In this document: piece after piece, positions 1 through 7,440 of the stretch | Layout of the letters: the number at the start of each line of letters is the position of its first letter | How positions within the stretch are numbered: position 1 is the first letter of the stretch | From: Bacteroidota bacterium | GTDB lineage: Bacteria > Bacteroidota > Bacteroidia > Bacteroidales > Prolixibacteraceae | Direction of reading: 5' to 3' | DNA length: 64,000 nt | NCBI GenBank assembly: GCA_023412195.1 | Contig: JAEYNZ010000070.1 | Span: 28,882 to 92,881 of the forward strand | The notes under the pieces: model-generated | Seen by the model: only the letters and a program-made list of their open reading frames with translations | What the model was told of the DNA's origin: nothing | Databases searched by the model: none | Program-made: the position numbers and the translations under genes

Positions 1-1029
1 TGTTTTAGCTTTTTCGATCCATTTACGCGTTGCGGAAGCACCACCCAACTGCTGCGCCGTATTCAGTACAGCATAACGAAACTCCTTGTTGCCGCTGTCG
101 ACAGCCTTCAGCAATAACGGCAATGCTTCATCATCAAAGTGTTTTGCCATAAGTGACAATGCAACAGCCTGGTTGTGCAATTTTCCATCAGCCTTAGTTT
201 CCTTTATAATTTCTTTTAACGCCTCCCGGCATAGTTTCATTTCTCCCCGTTCTCCCAAACGGTCGGCATAAACAAGAAAAGCTTCAGTAGCATTGGCAGG
301 TTCAAAACTAAAACCGGCATCCCTGGCAGCTTTTAGCATGAGCTTATAAGATTCCGGATGTCCGATATTGGCAAGGGCTCCAAGTGTGACCTTCCGCAAA
401 TTGGGATTTTTTGATCCGGCAAAGGAGCCGATGGTCTTCACTGCCTCTTCACAGCGCAGTTCTCCCAATGCCTTTACCAGTGTAATCCGCGAATCGTCGC
501 TGGCTCCCGAAAGAGCCTGATACAAAGCCTTTGCTGCATCGCGGGTACCTATAGCCACCAATGTCTGAGCTGCCGGTTCTGTTAATTCTTTCTCCGACAG
601 GTAATTTTTAACCGTCACCACCGAAGCATTGCTGCCCACCAGGTTCAACTGGTTCAGCAAGAATGTCCTAACCTCTTTATCGGTATGTGATGCAAGGGCT
701 GAAAGTAGCCCTTTTTCTACCATAACACGGGATTCTTCCCTGCCAAACGCACTGGAGTAACGGGCTAAACCATTGATGGCAAAACGCACTGCAGTATCAT
801 CTCCCGTTCCGGGAGCAACCAGCATTTGTGATAGTTTATTGAAACCATCCGGCCCCAGGTCAGCCAGTTCTCCCATTACCCGTTCAAGGTGAACAAGGTC
901 GCCTGCCGGCATCTGAGCCAGTGCATCGGCTATTCGGGTGTCAAGTGTTCTCCTGTCCTGGGCAAATGTTGCGGAAACTATGATTGCCAAAAACAGGGTG
1001 GTTATAAGTTGAAATATTCCTTTTTTCAT
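1..1029 (-). CDS. Secreted HEAT-repeat protein, C-terminus cut by the window edge
   Basis: An open frame of 343 codons runs from an ATG at 1029 to the left edge without a stop, so the C-terminus is missing. Residues 1-22 form a signal peptide (MKKGIFQL..., cleavage near TFA-QD), so the protein is exported. The rest is a run of helical pairs typical of HEAT/PBS-lyase repeats, with recurring L-x-x-L-G and A-L-A-x-I-G motifs; no catalytic motif is visible. It lies 37 bases downstream of the oxidoreductase gene on the same strand and is probably its operon partner. HEAT-repeat proteins often accompany Gfo/Idh/MocA and DUF1080 proteins in Bacteroidota sugar loci. An attached hydrolase domain could lie in the missing part. 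The family call is from repeat texture only; the substrate is unknown. Confidence 0.75.
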   Translation of the reverse strand, partial: MKKGIFQLITTLFLAIIVSATFAQDRRTLDTRIADALAQMPAGDLVHLERVMGELADLGPDGFNKLSQMLVAPGTGDDTAVRFAINGLARYSSAFGREESRVMVEKGLLSALASHTDKEVRTFLLNQLNLVGSNASVVTVKNYLSEKELTEPAAQTLVAIGTRDAAKALYQALSGASDDSRITLVKALGELRCEEAVKTIGSFAGSKNPNLRKVTLGALANIGHPESYKLMLKAARDAGFSFEPANATEAFLVYADRLGERGEMKLCREALKEIIKETKADGKLHNQAVALSLMAKHFDDEALPLLLKAVDSGNKEFRYAVLNTAQQLGGASATRKWIEKAKT

Positions 1030-1066
1030 TTCTAAAGCTGAATAATGAAAACTTTTTATCAAAATA

Positions 1067-2338
1067 TTAAATGCTCCACGGTGCCCTCATTGGCTGATTG
1101 ATCAGCCTGTTGGCACCATCATCATCTATAAACTGAAGTTTCACAGGATCGAACTGCAGCGAACGCCCCAGTCTGACTGCTATAATCCCCAGGTTAACGA
1201 GTGTTGATGAATAAAAGCCGTTGGTTTCGTTCAGGGCAAATTTCTTTCGTGACTGAACCGAATCACTGAATACAGTTATCTGTGGTTCAGGATCAGGCAG
1301 CGTTTTCACCAGGTCCTGAATGTTCGGGATATCAGAACGGAAACCCCTGTAGATTTTCCCATGAGGCCCTTCTATATATGCGGCATCCTTATCCTTGTTT
1401 TCCCCGTCCAGAATCACACGGCAGCCATCGGCATAGGTGTATGTAATCCGGCGCCATGAACCAACTGCATCGTAATGTTGCTGCGGTGCGTCGACTTCAA
1501 TGCTTACCGGACAGGTATCATCTTTTCCAAGAAGGTACTGAACAGGGTCGAGATAGTGCTGTCCCATGTCACCCAGGCCTCCCCCGTCGTAATCCCAGTA
1601 ACCGCGGAAATTGGAATGAACCCGTTCGGGATTGTATGGCCTGTAGGGAGCCGGTCCCAGCCACATGTCGTAATCCAGGTTTTCAGGCACGGGCATTGGC
1701 GCCAGGTTATGCTTTCCGCTCCAGAAAAATTTCCAGTCGTAGCCGGTAACCCCGCTGACAGTGACCTTTAGTGGCCAGCCCAATACACCGCTGTCGATGA
1801 TCTTCTTCAGAGGTTTAACATCCGTTCCCAGACCATAAAAAGTGTCTTTGAACCGGAACCAGGTATTGAGACGGAACATGCGCCCATGTGCATTCACTGC
1901 TTCCATCACTTTTTTGCCCTCACCAATGGTACGGGTCATGGGTTTTTCGCACCAGATGTCCTTACCCGCCTTTGCTGCTTCCACAGCCATAATACCGTGC
2001 CAGTGAGGTGGTGTGGCTATATGTACAATGTCAACTTCAGGCAACTGAAGTACATCCCTGAAGTCGCGAAAGGTCTTTACATCATGACTGATCATGCTTT
2101 TTGCCTTCTCCAGGTGGAGCGTGTCCACATCGCAAATGGCTACCACCCTGGTACCTTCGTATGGAATGTGACCTCGCCCCATGCCACCTACGCCAATAAT
2201 GGCCTTTGTTAGCTGGTCGGAAGGAGCCAGGAAACCCCTGCCTCCCATAACATGCCTTGGTATGATGGTAAGACCTGCACCTGCAACTAAAGCGCTTTTC
2301 AGAAATCCTCTTCTGGAGGTTGAATTCTTATGATCCAT
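1067..2338 (-). CDS. Gfo/Idh/MocA family oxidoreductase with Tat signal
   Basis: A 423-residue NAD(P)-dependent oxidoreductase. A twin-arginine signal is visible at residues 8-16 (SRRGFLKSA) followed by a hydrophobic stretch, so it should be exported folded with its cofactor. The Rossmann glycine motif (IGVGGMG) is at about 48-54 and the family EKP motif at 131-133. The C-terminal half fits the Gfo/Idh/MocA C-terminal domain. Secreted members of this family act on sugars or cyclitols, for example in keto-sugar chemistry; the substrate cannot be read from the sequence. It is first in a minus-strand pair with the HEAT-repeat protein. The start is fixed by the Tat signal. Confidence 0.9.
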   Translation of the reverse strand: MDHKNSTSRRGFLKSALVAGAGLTIIPRHVMGGRGFLAPSDQLTKAIIGVGGMGRGHIPYEGTRVVAICDVDTLHLEKAKSMISHDVKTFRDFRDVLQLPEVDIVHIATPPHWHGIMAVEAAKAGKDIWCEKPMTRTIGEGKKVMEAVNAHGRMFRLNTWFRFKDTFYGLGTDVKPLKKIIDSGVLGWPLKVTVSGVTGYDWKFFWSGKHNLAPMPVPENLDYDMWLGPAPYRPYNPERVHSNFRGYWDYDGGGLGDMGQHYLDPVQYLLGKDDTCPVSIEVDAPQQHYDAVGSWRRITYTYADGCRVILDGENKDKDAAYIEGPHGKIYRGFRSDIPNIQDLVKTLPDPEPQITVFSDSVQSRKKFALNETNGFYSSTLVNLGIIAVRLGRSLQFDPVKLQFIDDDGANRLINQPMRAPWSI

Positions 2339-2460
2339 TGTCTGTAGTATTATAAATCCCGAAAATTCAGCGTATTAGAATATTTAAAGTTAAAATATTA
2401 ATTTCAAAGATAATATTTACTTTTTAAAAAAATGAGAAACTCATTAATAAATCGTAAGCC

Positions 2461-2535
2461 AATGTGCCGGAGGCACAGAATATGGGTAGAATAAAAAAGC
2501 TAAGAGGTTCCTCCTCGTCCCGGAGTGGACGAAAC
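2461..2535. repeat. Composite REP-like element E1 (right half only)
   Basis: Carries the palindrome TGTGCCGGAGGCACA (2463-2477), then ATATGGGTAGAA-type arm, spacer, and a degenerate CGTCC/GGACG hairpin. Bases 2461-2522 are identical to 2846-2907 (62 of 62), showing very recent duplication or gene conversion. This is the right half of the full element seen at 3563-3750. Confidence 0.85.
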
Positions 2536-2584
2536 CCTGTCTATTCATAACTGTGCTGCTCAATTCTGATACATTCTATCTCCA

Positions 2585-2770
2585 ACATATTACGTCCCTG
2601 ACGGGACTGAGGCGTCTGTTTTTCAATGTTTTCTACCCATATTTAATCCCTAACGGGATTAAGATTGTGCAAGAAATTACCTCACCAGATCTTTGTGCCG
2701 TAGGTACAAGATATGGGAAGAAAAATAAAGCACTTCGAATTCACCTATTCCCTTAGTGGACGAAACCATT
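2585..2770. repeat. Composite REP-like element E2 (full length)
   Basis: All parts are in order: hairpin GTCCCTGACGGGAC (2594-2607), outer arm TTCTACCCAT (2631-2640), hairpin ATCCCTAACGGGAT (2646-2659), hairpin around TTGTGCC/GGTACAA (2692-2709), and the inverted outer arm ATATGGGAAGAA (2711-2722). The terminal GGACG hairpin is degenerate (TAGTGGACG). No protein-coding function is proposed for the short frames that cross it. Confidence 0.85.
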
Positions 2771-2845
2771 TGCATACATCAACATCTTACAAATATTTAA
2801 AACCAGACTTTATCATTTAATTGATTTAAAATATTACCACCATAT

Positions 2846-2920
2846 AATGTGCCGGAGGCACAGAATATGGGTAGAATAAAAAAGCTAAGAGGTTCCTCCT
2901 CGTCCCGTAATGAACGAAAA
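2846..2920. repeat. Composite REP-like element E3 (right half only)
   Basis: Palindrome TGTGCCGGAGGCACA at 2848-2862 followed by the ATATGGGTAGAA arm. It is identical to E1 over 62 bases and lies about 110 bases upstream of the transposase remnant. Between E1 and E3 and up to 3029 there is AT-rich sequence with no gene. Confidence 0.85.
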
Positions 2921-3029
2921 ACTCCTAATCTTTAACATCCTATCTGTTTTTCCCATACCAATCTAATTCAAATCAATTATTGTTTTCATGAATTTTTTGT
3001 ATATTTAATTAACTCTAAATTTAAACAAT

Positions 3030-3506
3030 ATGGCCAATACCTACACCCAAACTCACATGCAATGTGTTTTTACAGTTCAGAACCGCAATTGCATAATCAG
3101 AGATTAGTGGAAAAATGAATTATATAAATACATCACCGGTATAATTCAAAATAACGGGCATAAACTTCTTGCAATAGATGGAATGCCCGATCATTTGCAT
3201 GTATTCTTTGGTATGAGACCGACTCAGTCATTATCTGATTTAATGAAAGATGTGAAAGGTGAATCATCTAAATGGATTAATGACATGAATTTTTTTAATT
3301 CACGGTTTTCATGGCAGGAAGGATACGGAGGTTTTTCCTATAGTAAATCACATGTAAACAAAGTGATTAACTATATTAAAAATCAGAAAAGACATCACCG
3401 GAAAAAAACTTTTATTCAGGAATACCTGGATTTCCTTGAAAAATTCGAAGTTCCATATGATGAAAGGTATATTTTCAATCCCGTTGAATATTTAAATCAG
3501 GAATGA
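3030..3506 (+). pseudogene. IS200-like/REP-associated tyrosine transposase with in-frame stop
   Basis: Reading from ATG 3030 gives MANTYTQTHMQCVFTVQNRN..., the normal N-terminus of the Y1 (IS200/IS605) transposases common in Bacteroidota, but codon 26 is TAG (3105-3107). After it the frame continues without further damage to 3506. The HUH nickase motif is present as DHLHVFF just after codon 51, and the usual C-terminal block with the catalytic tyrosine region (GYGGFSYSKSHV) follows. The downstream piece has an internal Met at 3183, but translation from there would lack the first strand of the fold, so the product is probably inactive. Its position between palindromic elements E3 and E4 fits a REP-associated transposase (RAYT). 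A single C-to-T change (CAG to TAG) is the simplest cause; I cannot tell whether it is a sequencing error. Confidence 0.85.
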
Positions 3507-3562
3507 TAAGGTATCATAATTCAGGAGGCGTGAAAATCAGGTTTCGACCTGCCATGAACATA

Positions 3563-3750
3563 CCATATTACGTCCCTGACGGGACAACGGCCTCTGGGTA
3601 ACCATTTTTTCTACCCATATATAATCCCTAATGGGATTAAGAGGGTGCAGCAGATTGCCTCGTCAAATCTTTGTGCCGTAGGTACAAAATATGGGTAGAA
3701 ACATAATGCCACACAGTTCCATCCCGTCCCGGGGTGGACGGAACATCTAA
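3563..3750. repeat. Composite REP-like element E4 (best full copy)
   Basis: Four hairpins within one larger inverted repeat: GTCCCTGACGGGAC (3572-3585); outer arm TTCTACCCATAT (3609-3620); ATCCCTAATGGGAT (3624-3637); TTTGTGCCGTAGGTACAAA (3670-3688); inverted outer arm ATATGGGTAGAA (3689-3700); and CCGTCC/GGACGG (3724-3741). The outer arms match over 12 bases. It lies immediately 3' of the transposase remnant. Confidence 0.9.
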
Positions 3751-3831
3751 CCTCGAACACCATGAAATCCATCATGCAAAACATGTTCATAAATTTTCCT
3801 CCCATCACTCCTGCTAAAATCACCAATCTTT

Positions 3832-3839
3832 TATCTTTG
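3832..3839 (+). promoter_or_regulatory. Bacteroidota -7 box (TATCTTTG) before the thymidylate-synthase-like gene
   Basis: Matches TAnnTTTG exactly. Transcription should start about 4-7 bases downstream, almost on the first ATG (3847), which favours the second in-frame ATG at 3862. No convincing -33 TTTG is visible. Confidence 0.5.
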
Positions 3840-3861
3840 GTTTTTTATGAAATCCACACCT

Positions 3862-4749
3862 ATGAAAAACATTCCGGTTATTACCGTTTCAGGTACCACC
3901 CTTGCAGAAGCATATGAAAAAGCTCTGATCGCCCTGTATAACGAAGGCACCCGCTTTAAAACCCAGTACGATAAACCGGGTGACCCGCTGAGCATCGACT
4001 GCACCCTGAACCTGACCATACTGGAACCGGAAACCGATCCGGTGATCCATATGGCATTCCCCGGAGGCATAGAAGATCTGAAGGAATATGTGCTTGAACT
4101 GAAGGGGTTCAAGGACCACTGGGTGAAAAACATGAACGATGAACAGGATACCCGCTGGGAATACACATATCACGGCAGGCTGAAAAACTATGGGGTATGG
4201 AAGGAAGGTGAAAACGGAAACTCTTTTGAAGCCGGCCCGTTTAAAGTCGACCAGGTTCAAAGTGTGATTGACAAACTTTCGGCACAGCCCTTCACGCGGC
4301 AGGCACAAATGATTACATGGATGCCCAACCTCGACAACTCCTGTTACGACCCGCCCTGCCTGCAGTCGCTCTGGTACAGAATTCTGGAGGATGAGGAAGG
4401 CACATACTGGCTCAACTGTAACATCAGGTTCCGCAGCAACGATGCCTGGGGTGCCAGTTTCATGAACATGTTCGGGTTCACTCAGTTCAACCGCGAAATC
4501 ATTGCCGCCGGTGTGGCTGAAAAAACAGGCCGCCAGGTTAAACTGGGACGGCTCAACTGGCAGGCCGATTCCTATCACATTTATGGCAAAGACATCCAGG
4601 CTGCCAAAGAACGGCTTTTCGACCGGGTAGCCGAAATGCCTTTCGAGGAACGTACAATGCCATTCAACGACCCGTTCATCCGCGACATGTACGACCAGGC
4701 AGAGCCTGCAGTCATAGCAAAAATCAAAACATTCGATAACAGGCATTAA
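3862..4749 (+). CDS. Thymidylate synthase (ThyA) family protein, divergent
   Basis: About 295 residues from ATG 3862 (300 from ATG 3847). The second half carries the ThyA active-site set in the right order: Cys in YDPPC (E. coli Cys146), RSND (Arg166/Asp169), an Asn eight residues after that Asp (E. coli Asn177, which favours dUMP over dCMP), and SYHIY (His207/Tyr209). The likely reaction is therefore methylation, or a related one-carbon transfer, on dUMP. The N-terminal 130 residues are unlike E. coli ThyA and the protein is longer than the 264-residue standard, so a related pyrimidine-modifying role is possible. It stands alone between REP-like elements E4 and E5, which suggests mobility or a rearranged site. 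The start choice is inferred from the -7 box at 3832-3839. Confidence 0.75.
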   Translation: MKNIPVITVSGTTLAEAYEKALIALYNEGTRFKTQYDKPGDPLSIDCTLNLTILEPETDPVIHMAFPGGIEDLKEYVLELKGFKDHWVKNMNDEQDTRWEYTYHGRLKNYGVWKEGENGNSFEAGPFKVDQVQSVIDKLSAQPFTRQAQMITWMPNLDNSCYDPPCLQSLWYRILEDEEGTYWLNCNIRFRSNDAWGASFMNMFGFTQFNREIIAAGVAEKTGRQVKLGRLNWQADSYHIYGKDIQAAKERLFDRVAEMPFEERTMPFNDPFIRDMYDQAEPAVIAKIKTFDNRH

Positions 4750-4767
4750 AAGAGGCCGCGGTCAAAG

Positions 4768-4856
4768 GATCTTTGTGCCGGAGACATAAAATATGGCTGG
4801 AACAACAAACCACAGAGCCTCGCCCCTGTTCAGATGCGGACAGAACCATTTATATA
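4768..4856. repeat. Composite REP-like element E5 (degenerate right half)
   Basis: Recognisable from TCTTTGTGCCGGAGACATAA followed by an ATATGGCTGGAA arm and a decayed CTGTTCAGATGCGGACAG hairpin. It is more diverged than the other copies, so probably older. Confidence 0.65.
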
Positions 4857-4884
4857 CAACATGAAAAAAAACCAACCTTCCGGA

Positions 4885-5070
4885 TTATATTACATCCCTG
4901 ATGGGATGAGGTTGGGGTCGGTGCCATTTATTCTACCCATATATCATCCCTAATGGGATGAAGATTGTTTACCAGGCTGTATCACCAAATCTTTGTGCCA
5001 GCGGCACAATACATGGGTAGAAAAACAGATCATAAGAAATCTCCCCCGTCCCGGAGCGGACGGATCCATT
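4885..5070. repeat. Composite REP-like element E6 (full length)
   Basis: Hairpin CATCCCTGATGGGATG (4893-4908), outer arm TTCTACCCAT (4931-4940), hairpin CATCCCTAATGGGATG (4945-4960), TTGTGCCAGCGGCACAA (4993-5009), inverted arm ATGGGTAGAA, and CCGTCC/GGACGG (5046-5063). E6 and E7 are near-identical direct copies offset by exactly 220 bases at their first hairpin. Confidence 0.88.
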
Positions 5071-5104
5071 TATTTACAACATCATCAAAAACGAAAACAC
5101 AGAA

Positions 5105-5292
5105 TTATATTACATCCCTGACGGGATGAGGTTGGTGCCGGTGCATTTTTTTCTACCCATATATCATCCCTAATGGGATGAAGTGCGCCCACCAACCTGC
5201 ATCACCAAATCTTTGTACCAGCGGCACAAGATATGGGTAGAATAATGGACCACCTTGCCCCCTTCCCGTCCCGGAGTGGACGGAACCTGATC
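5105..5292. repeat. Composite REP-like element E7 (full length)
   Basis: Same order of parts as E6, with outer arms at 5151-5160 and about 5231-5242 and a terminal CCGTCC/GGACGG hairpin ending near 5283. It forms a tandem pair with E6. Confidence 0.88.
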
Positions 5293-5370
5293 ATGCACCA
5301 TTCAGGCTCTGATTAAATACACACCATCTTCGCCATAACTTCACTACAAATTCGGATCAAATTCGCTTTC

Positions 5371-5425
5371 GAGCGAACTGGTCGCGAACCGGTCGCGAAT
5401 ATATCGCGAATTTATCGCGAATTTA
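5371..5425. repeat. 11-bp tandem array with TCGCGA core
   Basis: Five 11-base units begin at 5371, 5382, 5393, 5404 and 5415. Four carry the self-complementary hexamer TCGCGA at the same position; the first is degenerate (GAGCGA). Just upstream, AAATTCGC is an inverted partial copy of the unit GCGAATTT. The array lies between element E7 and the 3' end of the endonuclease/exonuclease-family gene. The rest of 5293-5522 shows no gene. Confidence 0.85.
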
Positions 5426-5522
5426 TGAGGGCGAAAACAATACCAAGAACCCTGACAGGTACGGCCAGGATTCGTCAAAAAACAGAAGACAAACCTAAAA
5501 GGATACTTTTCAAAAACCAGGA

Positions 5523-6320
5523 TCAATTGAGCTGTACAACGACTGTAACCGGCAGATGATCAGAAAGGTTCTGGCGTGGTGTTGCCGCCTCCATTATTTT
5601 CCAGGCAGCGGCAGGATAACAGAAGATATAGTCGATTTTCGACCGGGGATCATGGGATGGGGAGGTGAAATCGTCGCTGCAGGCCTGAAGGTAATCCTTC
5701 ATTCCATTTTTAATTTCGGGGGAATCGGGCCGGGCATTAAAATCACCTGCAATGATGAGCGGCAGCCTGTTACTTTTCAGCACCTCATCCAGGGCCTGAA
5801 CCTGAATGATACGTACGGCAGATGTGGAGTGGTCGAGATGGGTGCAGGCAAAGGTGAAAGCTCTTCCACCAGGGAGTTCCACGTCAGCCAGCAATACAGC
5901 GCGCTGTTCATTTGAGCCTTCAGGTATGGGCAGCATGACTTTTCGTGTCTGCTCAAAAGGATATTTTGAAAGAATACCTATGCCGTAATATCCTCCGGAA
6001 AAGTCGATGGTGCGGGCATAGGCGGTGAGCATCCCGGTGCGAAAGCCCAGTTCTGTGATGAAATCCTTTCCGTTCTGGTGGGGCGCCATGCTGCGGTTTG
6101 TCCTGACGTCTACCTCCTGCAGGGCCACCACATCGGGGTTTTCACTGAGAATATATTCTGCAAGTTGTTCAAGTGAAGCCAGTTCACCAAATCGGAGGTT
6201 GTAACAAAGCACGTTCAGGGTATACCCGTTATTTTCCTTTTCCTGGCCGGTGACAACCACAGGCAATACCAGCAGCATTAATACCAGCAATTTCAATAAT
6301 GAGGAACTTTTCCCTAACAT
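5523..6320 (-). CDS. Secreted endonuclease/exonuclease/phosphatase (EEP) family hydrolase
   Basis: 265 residues with a signal peptide (1 to about 25). All EEP signature sites are visible: Asn41 in YNLRFG, Glu69 in LQEVD, the HLDH motif near 161-164, GDFNA at 192-196, SKIDYIF near 228-234 and the C-terminal SDHLPV at 253-258. These form the Mg-dependent phosphodiesterase active site. Exported members in Bacteroidota cleave nucleic acids, phospholipids or inositol phosphates; which one applies here is not visible. It is the last gene of a minus-strand series that begins with lipA, 77 bases after lipB, and may be co-transcribed without sharing that pathway. Confidence 0.9.
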   Translation of the reverse strand: MLGKSSSLLKLLVLMLLVLPVVVTGQEKENNGYTLNVLCYNLRFGELASLEQLAEYILSENPDVVALQEVDVRTNRSMAPHQNGKDFITELGFRTGMLTAYARTIDFSGGYYGIGILSKYPFEQTRKVMLPIPEGSNEQRAVLLADVELPGGRAFTFACTHLDHSTSAVRIIQVQALDEVLKSNRLPLIIAGDFNARPDSPEIKNGMKDYLQACSDDFTSPSHDPRSKIDYIFCYPAAAWKIMEAATPRQNLSDHLPVTVVVQLN

Positions 6321-6397
6321 AACTTTAATTCTTAGGCATTTATGAATTGTACTTCCGGTTTTTCGGGAAGGATAGCTGACAATATGGAAGAAAAATT

Positions 6398-7063
6398 CTA
6401 ATAAAGGGCATTGAATTTAGACTTCAGGATATCCTTCACCTCCGCCATATCTGTTTCCCTGCCGAGCTCCTGACTGATGGAAGTCACCCCGAAGGTCAGT
6501 CCGCACGGATTGATGTAGCTGAAATACCGCATGTCGGTATTCACGTTCAGCGCAAAGCCATGCATGGTGACAAAGCGGCTTACGCGGACACCTATGGCAC
6601 AGATTTTCCGTGCACGCGATGGATGCATAGCATCGAGCCATACACCGGTAGCCCCTAACTTGCGGCTGCCCTTCAGGCCATATTCACCAATGGTGGCAAT
6701 AATGGCATCTTCCATCTTTTCAATATACTCCCGAACCCCGATTTTAAAATATTCCAGGTCGATGATGGGATAGCCAACCAGCTGGCCCGGGCCATGATAG
6801 GTAATGTCGCCTCCCCTGTTGATCTTATAAAAGGTGGCATCAATTTTTTTCAGGAGGTCGCCATGTGCAAGCAGGTTATGCTCATCGCCGCTCTTGCCGA
6901 GCGTATACACATGCGGATGCTCAACCAGCAAAAAATGATTAATTGCGGAAGGATTGCGTGTTTCCCTTTTATCCGCTATGATTTCAGACAGCAGCTCCTC
7001 CTGCATGTCCCAGCACTCTTTATAATCTTTTAAGCCTACATCGGTATATTTAAAGGTTGCCAT
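6398..7063 (-). CDS. lipB: Octanoyl-[ACP]:protein N-octanoyltransferase LipB
   Basis: 221 residues, the normal length. LipB moves octanoate from acyl carrier protein to the lipoyl domains of 2-oxoacid dehydrogenases and GcvH in the cytoplasm. The family motif RGGDITYHGPGQ is at 83-94. The catalytic pair is visible: Lys153 in ARKICAIG and Cys187 in INPCGL. It lies downstream of lipA on the same strand with a small gene between, so the two lipoate-assembly steps are probably co-expressed. The start gives a standard N-terminus. Confidence 0.96.
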   Translation of the reverse strand: MATFKYTDVGLKDYKECWDMQEELLSEIIADKRETRNPSAINHFLLVEHPHVYTLGKSGDEHNLLAHGDLLKKIDATFYKINRGGDITYHGPGQLVGYPIIDLEYFKIGVREYIEKMEDAIIATIGEYGLKGSRKLGATGVWLDAMHPSRARKICAIGVRVSRFVTMHGFALNVNTDMRYFSYINPCGLTFGVTSISQELGRETDMAEVKDILKSKFNALY

Positions 7064-7133
7064 GACGTTGGAAACTTATATTTAATATTTTCATTATGAT
7101 TACAGGTTTTCTTTTAGTGGTTTTTTAAACAGG

Positions 7134-7349
7134 CTAACTTTCTTTTTCATCAGATAAGCGTTTCAACCTGTTTTTAATCATTTCCTTACTTAAATTTTCA
7201 GTGGTTTTTGTAACATCCATCTGTTTTCCCATTGCAATATCTTCAAACTGTTCATCAGTGATTAGCAACGCTTCAGCTCCCAGTTCGTTGGCGAGCTTTA
7301 ACATCATATGGATGTTTTTCTTTCCGGTTTTGATAACAATTGCTCCCAT
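7134..7349 (-). CDS. Small conserved protein between lipA and lipB, antitoxin-like
   Basis: A short protein of 71 residues from ATG 7349 (77 if ATG 7367 is used). It begins MGAIVIKTGKKN and contains LGAEALLITDEQFEDIAMGK, then a basic, helical C-terminus. This resembles the small Bacteroidota proteins annotated as type II antitoxin-like or DUF2683-like, but no toxin gene is adjacent. It sits 73 bases after lipA and 70 before lipB with the same orientation, so it is probably carried on the lipA message. Function is not known, and a lipoate role should not be assumed from position alone. Confidence 0.65.
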   Translation of the reverse strand: MGAIVIKTGKKNIHMMLKLANELGAEALLITDEQFEDIAMGKQMDVTKTTENLSKEMIKNRLKRLSDEKES

Positions 7350-7440
7350 AATCATCAAAATTAACAAATCCAGGGGAAGTATCTTATTTTCTGATACAGT
7401 AAAAAAGACGGAACAGCTTGCTGCAAATCTTAATAAAGGA

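Noticed and set aside
3889..4746. A 285-codon open frame on the strand opposite the thymidylate-synthase-like gene
   Set aside because: The plus-strand frame carries a complete ThyA active-site set; the antisense frame has no recognisable domain and arises from codon composition.
5344..5526. A 60-codon minus-strand frame spanning the 11-bp array
   Set aside because: It overlaps the stop of the EEP-family gene, has no family-like features, and much of its sequence is the simple repeat.
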